From: JAXDMK01 sp963790325
Lineage (GTDB): Bacteria; Actinomycetota; Acidimicrobiia; Acidimicrobiales; AC-14
Assembly (NCBI GenBank): GCA_963790325.1
Contig: CAWBNY010000003.1
Span: forward strand, 1,116,001-1,180,000
DNA length: 64,000 nucleotides
Direction of reading: 5' to 3'
How positions within the stretch are numbered: the first letter of the stretch is position 1; every line of letters begins with the position of its first letter. The translations under genes were made by a program, and so were the position numbers. This document shows, piece by piece, positions 58,672 through 64,000 of the stretch. The notes under the pieces were generated by a model. The model did no database searches, was not told where the DNA came from, and saw nothing but the letters and a program-made list of their open reading frames with translations.

Positions 58672-58735
58672 CCGACGAGTGTGGCCCAGGCGGGGGGCCG
58701 GGGGCGGGTGGCGGCGCTGGTACCCTGGTCGGGCT

Positions 58736-59005
58736 ATGGCGAACATCAAGAGCCAGATCAAACGCAACCGGCAGAACGAGGTTCGCCGCCTGCGCAACAA
58801 GTCGGTCAAGTCGGAGATCAAGACCCGGGTGAAGTCGGCGGTCGCCGCCGTCCAGTCGGGCGACGATGCCAGCCCCGAGGCCGTCCGCGTCGCGGTCAGG
58901 CGCATCGACAAGGCCGCGGCCCAGGGCATCATCCACCCCAACCAGGCGTCGAACCGCAAGTCGGCCCTGATGAAGCGGGTGGCCGCCCTCTCCGCGAAGA
59001 AGTAG
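58736..59005 (+). CDS. rpsT: 30S ribosomal protein S20
   Basis: S20 binds 16S rRNA and helps 30S assembly. The 89-residue sequence begins MANIKSQIKRNRQNEVRR and has the helical KTRVKSAVAAVQSG and IHPNQASNRKSALMKRV of the family. The ATG at 58736 is the usual start. It diverges from the WapI-like gene and converges on holA, with a tandem repeat in between. Confidence 0.96.
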   Translation: MANIKSQIKRNRQNEVRRLRNKSVKSEIKTRVKSAVAAVQSGDDASPEAVRVAVRRIDKAAAQGIIHPNQASNRKSALMKRVAALSAKK

Positions 59006-59009
59006 CCGG

Positions 59010-59099
59010 GCCGGGGTCAGCGGCGGGCCGGGGTCAGCGGCGGGCCGGGGTCAGCGGCGGGCCGGGGTCAGCGGCGGGCCGGGGTCAGCGGCGGGCCGG
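59010..59099. repeat. 17-bp tandem repeat, five copies, between rpsT and holA
   Basis: The unit GCCGGGGTCAGCGGCGG occurs exactly five times from 59010 to 59094, followed by a partial unit to 59099. It begins four bases after the rpsT stop and contains the last codons and stop of holA in its fifth copy. Confidence 0.95.
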
Positions 59100-60086
59100 C
59101 CTCGGCGCCAGCCGGCTGAGGCGGGCCACCAGCACCTCCAGCACCAGGTCGCCCGACCATTCCGTCGCCCCCTTGAGGGCCATGTCGGCGTCGGCCAGGA
59201 GCGTGATGGCCCGGGCGATGGGCGCCGAGCCGAGGCGCCGGGCCTGGAGGAGCGCCTTCTTCGCCGGATAGGTCGAACCGGTCATCCCCAGGAGCCGGGC
59301 CGCAGCCGACTCGTCGGGGGCGTCGGCCCCGTCGAGGCGGAGCATGCGGGCGAAGTGGGTGTGGAGGGTGGACAGCACGACCAGCGGGTGCCGGCCGCCG
59401 GCGACCAGAAGCCGGTGGAGCGTGGTCAACGCCGAAGCCGTGTCGCCCCGGTCGATGGCGTCGGTGAGCTCCCACGGGGCGACCCCACCGGCCTCGCCCA
59501 GGAAAGGCGCGACATCGTCGGGCCCGAGGCGAGCACCGGGGCCGAAGGCCACGGCCAGGGTCTCGAGGAGCGAGCCGAGGCGGCCGAGATCGTCGCCCAG
59601 GTGGCGTCCGGCGAGGTCGACCGCGGCCCCGTCGAGGCGGACGGGACCCTCCTTGATGCGAGCCGCCAGCCACGCCGACCGGTTGCGGCCGGTGGGCACG
59701 GCCGCGTCCACCACGTGGCCCACCTTGCGCACCGCGTCGGCGATGGACCTCGAGAGCTGGCCGCCGCCGGCCACCAGGACGAGGCGGGTGGAGTCGAGGG
59801 GGTCGGCCAGGTAGGCGACCAGGGGGGCCACGTCGGCGGTGAGGAAGCGGCCGACGTCGCGGGCCACCACCACCCGGTGATCGCCGAAGAAGGGTGGCGT
59901 CTGGGCCGCGTCGACCACCGCCCGCATCTCGTAGTCGCCGGCCAGTTCCTCCACCACCAGGGCGGCGTCGTCGTCGCCCACCAGCTCCGCCACCAGGGCG
60001 TGGACGGCGTCGGCGACCAGCGTGGGATCGTCGCCCTTGACCAGGTAGGCGGGGAAGATCGGCGTGTCGGTGCCGGCGCGCGTCAC
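59085..60086 (-). CDS. holA: DNA polymerase III subunit delta
   Basis: HolA is the delta subunit of the clamp loader. The 333-residue protein has PIFPAYLVKGDDPTLVADAV at the start, PPFFGDHRVVVARDV, LVLVAGGGQLSRS and helical domains with GEAGGVAPWELTDAIDRGD and HTHFARMLRL, the family order. The GTG at 60086 overlaps folP by 4 bp. Its stop codon is in the fifth unit of the 17-bp repeat, so repeat changes could alter the C-terminus. Confidence 0.9.
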   Translation of the reverse strand: MTRAGTDTPIFPAYLVKGDDPTLVADAVHALVAELVGDDDAALVVEELAGDYEMRAVVDAAQTPPFFGDHRVVVARDVGRFLTADVAPLVAYLADPLDSTRLVLVAGGGQLSRSIADAVRKVGHVVDAAVPTGRNRSAWLAARIKEGPVRLDGAAVDLAGRHLGDDLGRLGSLLETLAVAFGPGARLGPDDVAPFLGEAGGVAPWELTDAIDRGDTASALTTLHRLLVAGGRHPLVVLSTLHTHFARMLRLDGADAPDESAAARLLGMTGSTYPAKKALLQARRLGSAPIARAITLLADADMALKGATEWSGDLVLEVLVARLSRLAPRPARR

Positions 60087-60922
60087 GCGGCGGGCTCGGC
60101 CTCGAGGATGGCGGCGATGGTGCGGCACACCCGGCGGGTGCCCTTGACGTCGTGGGCCCGCACGATGCGGCAGCCCCGGGCCACGCCGAGGGCGGTGGCG
60201 GCCATGGACGCGTCCCGCCGCTGGGTGATGTCGAGGTCGAGGACGGCGCCGAGGAAGGTCTTGTTCGACGCCGACAGGAGCAGGGGGTAGCCGAGGGCGG
60301 CCAGGCGGCGGGACGCCTGGAGCAGCTCGAGGGACTGGTGGGCGGTCTTGCCCAGGTCGAGGCCGGCGTCGAGGACGATCCGGTCGGCGGGGATGCCGGC
60401 CGCCTCCGCCCGCCGGGCCCGCTCCACGAGGAAGTCGCGGACCTCGCCCACCAGGTCGTCGTAGTGGGGATCGGGGTCGGGGACGCGGGGCGCGAGGCGG
60501 ATGTGGGTGGCGACCACGGTGGCACCGGCAGCGGCGCTGACGCTCAGGTAGCCAGGATCGGCGAAGCCACTGATGTCGTTGCCCACGACCGCGCCGGCGG
60601 CGAAGCCGGCCGCCGCCACCACGGCCCGGGTGGTGTCGACCGACAGGGGGACGTCGAAGCGGGCGTGGAGGGCCTCGAGGGCGGGGATCACCCGGTCGAG
60701 CTCCTCGTCCTCGGTGACGTGCGGGCCGGGGCCGGCCTTGACCCCGCCGACATCGAGGATGTCGGCCCCCTCGGCGACGAGCACCTCGGCCCGGCGCAGG
60801 AACGCGTCGAAGTCCCACGTGGCCCCCTTGTCGTAGAACGAGTCGGGGGTGCGGTTGAGGATGCCCATGACCAGGGCCCGGGTGGCGACGTCGTAGGTGC
60901 GGACACCGAGGGTCAGCCGCAT
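60083..60922 (-). CDS. folP: Dihydropteroate synthase
   Basis: FolP joins pABA and dihydropterin pyrophosphate to make dihydropteroate, the target of sulfonamides. The 279-residue protein has VMGILNRTPDSFYDKG, GADILDVGG, PLSVDTTR, VGNDISGF and RIVRAHDVKGTRRV. The loop after ILNRTPDSF is short. The ATG at 60922 is the family start. No folB, folK or folE is nearby; it is coupled to holA instead. Confidence 0.93.
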   Translation of the reverse strand: MRLTLGVRTYDVATRALVMGILNRTPDSFYDKGATWDFDAFLRRAEVLVAEGADILDVGGVKAGPGPHVTEDEELDRVIPALEALHARFDVPLSVDTTRAVVAAAGFAAGAVVGNDISGFADPGYLSVSAAAGATVVATHIRLAPRVPDPDPHYDDLVGEVRDFLVERARRAEAAGIPADRIVLDAGLDLGKTAHQSLELLQASRRLAALGYPLLLSASNKTFLGAVLDLDITQRRDASMAATALGVARGCRIVRAHDVKGTRRVCRTIAAILEAEPAA

Positions 60923-60969
60923 GGCGGGGAACCTACCCGGCCCCCGCCGGCCCGGCCGGCCTACCGAGG

Positions 60970-61329
60970 TCAGCCCTTGGTGGCGGAGACGTACTGGTCG
61001 AGCACCGGCTTGGGGATGCGGCCCCGGGCCGGTACGTCGATGCCGTTCTCGTCGGCCCACACCCGGACCGCCTTGGGGTCGACCCCGAGGGCGGCCGCGC
61101 CGCTGCTGGCCCGCTTGGCGGGCGCGGTGGCACGGGCGACGCTCTGGGCCGCCCGGCCCGGCGGCCGGGCCGCGTCGATGTAGGGCTTGAGCGCAGCCCG
61201 CATCTTGTCGGCGTTCTCACGCGACAGGTCGATCTCGTACTGACTGCCCCCGAGGGCGAAGCGAACCTTCTCCTCGGCGGGGCTGCCGTCGAGGTCGTCG
61301 ACCAGCTCGACCGTCACCTTCTCTGCCAC
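60970..61329 (-). CDS. lsr2: Lsr2-type nucleoid-associated protein
   Basis: Lsr2 is the H-NS-like xenogeneic silencer of actinobacteria; it binds AT-rich DNA and bridges it. The 119-residue protein has the N-terminal oligomerisation domain (VTVELVDDLDGSPAEEKVRFALGG) and the C-terminal DNA-binding domain VRVWADENGIDVPARGRIP with the RGR hook (102-104) that enters the minor groove. The linker (about 57-79) is Ala/Arg-rich. The ATG at 61329 is clear. The AT-rich stretches near the Tad operon could be its targets. Confidence 0.95.
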   Translation of the reverse strand: MAEKVTVELVDDLDGSPAEEKVRFALGGSQYEIDLSRENADKMRAALKPYIDAARPPGRAAQSVARATAPAKRASSGAAALGVDPKAVRVWADENGIDVPARGRIPKPVLDQYVSATKG

Positions 61330-61368
61330 GGAACTCCCTTTGCGTCGTGAATGGGCCGCCCCCCGAAG

Positions 61369-63183
61369 CTATCCCGGCGGGCCGCGCCCGTCAGTGACCG
61401 TCACCGCCAAGCGGGGACTGACCGCGACGACATCGACCGCCATCCGGCCGACGATGATACGCGACCCCTCGGGCGGGACGACGGCGCCGGCCAGGCGGTG
61501 CCCGGGCGGGGCCAGCAGGAGGCCGGCCGGGAAACGGCGCAGCACCGGCTCGATCCACCGGGCGGCGGCGATGCCGGGGCGGGCCATGACCACCACGTCG
61601 AGGCGGCGGACGTCGAGGTTGTGGAGGGCGGAGAGGAGACGGCCGGCAGTGGTGGTGGACCCGTCGACGACCAGGACGGCGGCGGCGCCCCGGCGCCAGA
61701 GGTGGGCGCCCGCCACCAGCGCCCGGCCGTCGACCGGCGGCGGCCACCGGACGGCCACCGCCGGCACCAGCAGGATGACGACCGCGGCCCCGGCCAGGCC
61801 GCGCATCGCCCGCCGCCGGCCCCGGTTGCGGGCGAGGAAGGCGCCCGCCACCACCGCCGCCAGCGCCACCAGGTGGGGCAGGCGGACCCGGCCGAGAGGC
61901 AGTCCCGCTCCCCACCGGGCGACGGCGGCCACCCACGCCACCATCAGCTCGGTGGGGATGTGGACGATTCGGGCCACCGTTCCCCCGACGAGACCCGCGG
62001 GCAGGCCGGCGGCGAGCCCCCACATCATCAACGGCCCGGCCACGGGCACGGCCAGGAGGTTGGCCGGCAGCGACGCCACCGGCAGCCCGTCGAACACCGG
62101 GACCAGCACCGGGGCCACCCCGACCTGGGCGGCCAGGGTGACGCCGAGGGCGGCGGCCAGCGGGCGGGGCCCGGGGAGGAGGGCGGCCAGCGGCTCGGCC
62201 AGCAGGAGGATGCCGGCCGAGGCCCCCACCGACAGGATGAAGCCGAGCGACCCCACCAGCAGGGGGTCGATCAGCAAGAGCGCGGTGGCGGCCAGGCCGA
62301 GGACGCGCAGCCCCGAGACGGGCCGGCCGAGGGTGGTGGCGAGCAGAGCCAGGCCGGCCATGGCCTCCGCCCGCAGCACCGACGGCTCCCAGCGGGTGAG
62401 CACGCCGAACAGGAGGAGCAGGACCACCCCCGCCCCGAACCGGGCACCCAGCCGCAGCCGGCGCAGCAACGGCGACAGCAGGGCCAGCACGAACGCCACG
62501 TTCTGCCCGCTCACGACCAGCAGGTGGGTGAGCCCGGCGGCCCGGAAGTCGTCGGTGATCTCCACCGGCTGGCCCCGGTCGTCGCCCAGGACGAACCCGG
62601 CGTAGAGCGCCCGCCGGTCGGGGGGCAGCGACGTGACCCCGGCCAGAAGGGTGCGGCGGATGGCGTTGGCCACCCGGCTGGGACCGTTTCCCTCCTGCCA
62701 CCGGCCCACCTCCGACACCACCAACCGGGCGGCCACGTGGCGGCGGGACAGATAGGGCCGGGCGGAGTCGGGCACCGGCCGGACCTCACCGGCGAGCGCC
62801 ACCTGCTCCCCTGCCAGCCGGTCCCGCAGCCGGGCCGCGGCCCGGCCCCGGGCCTGGGCCTCGACCCGCTTGCCGAGGATGCGGACGTCGACCCGGATCC
62901 CGCCGAAGGCGTAGGACGGGTCGCCGACCAGGGTGGCCGTCCCCCGCCACGGCCCCACCACCGGCGGCCGCAGGCCGGCCTCGGCCCGGGCCCCGAGGGC
63001 GGACGCGGCCAGGGCCACGCCCACGATCACGACCACCGGCCGGCGGGCGACCACTCCCAGCACTGCCACCGCCACCACCGGCACGAGGGCCATGGACACC
63101 GACGCCCACGCCCCGCCGGCGGCGGCCAGGGCCATGACCACGACGGCCGCGTCTCCCATCGTCCGCCGCCGGGAGCCGGTCAC
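61369..63183 (-). CDS. comEC: ComEC/Rec2-type DNA uptake channel, reduced C-terminal domain
   Basis: A 604-residue membrane protein for transport of single-stranded DNA in natural transformation. It has the N-terminal OB-like region (about 85-160), the Competence domain with THLLVVSGQNVAFVLALL and many helices (about 205-470). The C-terminal metallo-beta-lactamase-like part (about 490-604) is shortened and lacks the HxHxDH zinc motif, so it should not cut DNA. The GTG at 63183 overlaps comEA by 4 bp. An additional nuclease could be provided elsewhere in the genome. Confidence 0.88.
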   Translation of the reverse strand: MTGSRRRTMGDAAVVVMALAAAGGAWASVSMALVPVVAVAVLGVVARRPVVVIVGVALAASALGARAEAGLRPPVVGPWRGTATLVGDPSYAFGGIRVDVRILGKRVEAQARGRAAARLRDRLAGEQVALAGEVRPVPDSARPYLSRRHVAARLVVSEVGRWQEGNGPSRVANAIRRTLLAGVTSLPPDRRALYAGFVLGDDRGQPVEITDDFRAAGLTHLLVVSGQNVAFVLALLSPLLRRLRLGARFGAGVVLLLLFGVLTRWEPSVLRAEAMAGLALLATTLGRPVSGLRVLGLAATALLLIDPLLVGSLGFILSVGASAGILLLAEPLAALLPGPRPLAAALGVTLAAQVGVAPVLVPVFDGLPVASLPANLLAVPVAGPLMMWGLAAGLPAGLVGGTVARIVHIPTELMVAWVAAVARWGAGLPLGRVRLPHLVALAAVVAGAFLARNRGRRRAMRGLAGAAVVILLVPAVAVRWPPPVDGRALVAGAHLWRRGAAAVLVVDGSTTTAGRLLSALHNLDVRRLDVVVMARPGIAAARWIEPVLRRFPAGLLLAPPGHRLAGAVVPPEGSRIIVGRMAVDVVAVSPRLAVTVTDGRGPPG

Positions 63184-63908
63184 GACACCACGACCAGGGG
63201 TCGGATCGCCTCCAGCTTGGCCGGGCCGATCCCCGGCACCTCGAGCAGTTCGGTGACCGACTTGAACCGCCCGTTGCGGGCCCGATAGGTGAGGATGGCG
63301 GCGGCGGTGGCCGGACCGACCCCCGGCAGCGTGTCGAGCTGGGCCGCGGTGGCGGTGTTGAGGTCGACCGGACCGCCGGCCCCGGCCCCGGCCCCGGCGG
63401 CCGAGGTGTCGCCGGCCGCGCCGGCGTCGACCGTCGACCCCGCTTCCGCCGGTGGCGCCGACTCGCCCTTGCGGGGGATGTAGACCCGGGTGCCGTCGAC
63501 GACCCGGGCGGCCAGGTTCAGGCGGTCGACGTCGGCCTCGGCCAGCAGCCCACCGGCGGCGGTGACCAGGTCGGCCACTCGCGCCCCCGCCGGCAGCGAG
63601 TACACGCCCGGCGCCCCCACCTGGCCGGCGGCGTGGGCCGTGACCACGCCCACACCTGCCGCGACCGTGGTCGAGGAGGCCCCGGGCACAGGCGCCGGCG
63701 GCGCCGGCGCCGACACCTCGCCCGCCTTCGGCAACACGAGCTCCGGCGGGTGCGACGGCGCCCGGAGGAACACCAGCCCGAAGGCGACGGCGGCGGCGGC
63801 GCCCAAAACGGCCAGCACCACCCGGGTCGGCGTGACGAGCGTCCGCGCCACGGCCAACCGGGCCGCCCACGACGAGGACGGTGGAGGAGACTCAAGCAGG
63901 TCGGACAT
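63180..63908 (-). CDS. comEA: ComEA-type DNA-binding protein
   Basis: A 242-residue anchored protein with one membrane helix (VVLAVLGAAAAVAFGLVFL, about 29-47), an SLBB-like domain (VTAHAAGQVGAPGVYSLPAGAR, then VDGTRVYIPRKG) and a C-terminal helix-hairpin-helix pair (TAAQLDTLPGVGPATAAAIL, then LEVPGIGPAKLEAIRP) that binds DNA. It brings incoming DNA to ComEC. The ATG at 63908 is the family start. The final 92 bp of the window, upstream of it, show no gene. Confidence 0.92.
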   Translation of the reverse strand: MSDLLESPPPSSSWAARLAVARTLVTPTRVVLAVLGAAAAVAFGLVFLRAPSHPPELVLPKAGEVSAPAPPAPVPGASSTTVAAGVGVVTAHAAGQVGAPGVYSLPAGARVADLVTAAGGLLAEADVDRLNLAARVVDGTRVYIPRKGESAPPAEAGSTVDAGAAGDTSAAGAGAGAGGPVDLNTATAAQLDTLPGVGPATAAAILTYRARNGRFKSVTELLEVPGIGPAKLEAIRPLVVVS

Positions 63909-64000
63909 CGGCGCGTCCCCAGGGCGATGGCTGCAGCCAAGGGGGAAGCCGGCGTCCGCCAGCCTATCGGATGCCTACGACAGGCCCCCGCCCCCGCCCC

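Noticed and set aside
59010..59099. A CRISPR-like array at the 17-bp repeats
   Set aside because: The units are directly adjacent with no spacers, and no cas genes are in the window.

Overview
The window is one contiguous piece of a very GC-rich (about 70% or more) actinobacterial chromosome. GTG and TTG starts are common and genes often overlap by 4 bp. The gene content suggests an actinomycete-type organism, probably outside the classic Streptomyces/Mycobacterium groups and perhaps Acidimicrobiia: an rpsO-pnp-pepR-dapB block, Lsr2, a BldD-like regulator that keeps the c-di-GMP-binding residues, HrcA-DnaJ, Tad pili, and Tat-dependent or lipobox substrate-binding proteins. The class assignment is inference, because no rRNA or tRNA gene is present. 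No prophage, transposase or CRISPR array was seen.

Layout. 0-5 kb: end of a DedA/VTT-like membrane protein, then a complete CUT1-type sugar ABC importer (binding lipoprotein, ATPase, two permeases). 4.8-11.2 kb: a single-chain antitoxin-like/PIN protein, an anchored secreted protein, an SRPBCC protein, and a minus-strand MacB-like export operon (DUF732-like protein, ATPase, duplicated FtsX permease). 11.3-19.9 kb: a TrmH-type methyltransferase, then the minus-strand block rpsO, pnp, pepR, dapB, a small two-motif protein and a B12-binding radical SAM enzyme. pnp has no stop codon before pepR. 19.9-25.7 kb: a methyltransferase and the minus-strand run HIT, phoH, ybeY, CNNM/CorC, era. 25.9-36.6 kb: a Tad pilus locus (CpaB, TadZ/CpaE, CpaF, TadB, TadC, pilin-like protein, TadE/F/G-like proteins) that ends with a pseudokinase and a LysM protein. 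It is interrupted by a 97.9%-identical duplication of the cpaF 5' end that flanks a VapBC module and a decayed oxidoreductase. 36.6-42.1 kb: a DyP-type peroxidase with a small partner, then bldD, rsmE, dnaJ, hrcA on the minus strand. 42.4-48.7 kb: bioA-bioF-bioD, a tandem KaiC-like ATPase, and a convergent GAF-GAF-PP2C phosphatase. 48.8-54.8 kb: a peptide-type ABC importer in which one permease and one ATPase are fused. 54.9-64 kb: DUF72, lepA, an alpha/beta hydrolase, a WapI-like protein, rpsT, holA, folP, lsr2, comEC, comEA.

How the parts work together. Most of the window is housekeeping: translation, RNA decay, ribosome maturation, biotin, lysine, folate, DNA uptake. The accessory interest lies in the Tad pilus locus, with its recent duplication, embedded toxin-antitoxin pair and pseudokinase; in the unbroken PNPase-peptidase reading frame and the long hairpin in the pnp leader; in the radical SAM enzyme with its small partner; in a palindromic repeat family, one copy of which lies in frame inside a permease gene; and in the KaiC/PP2C pair.
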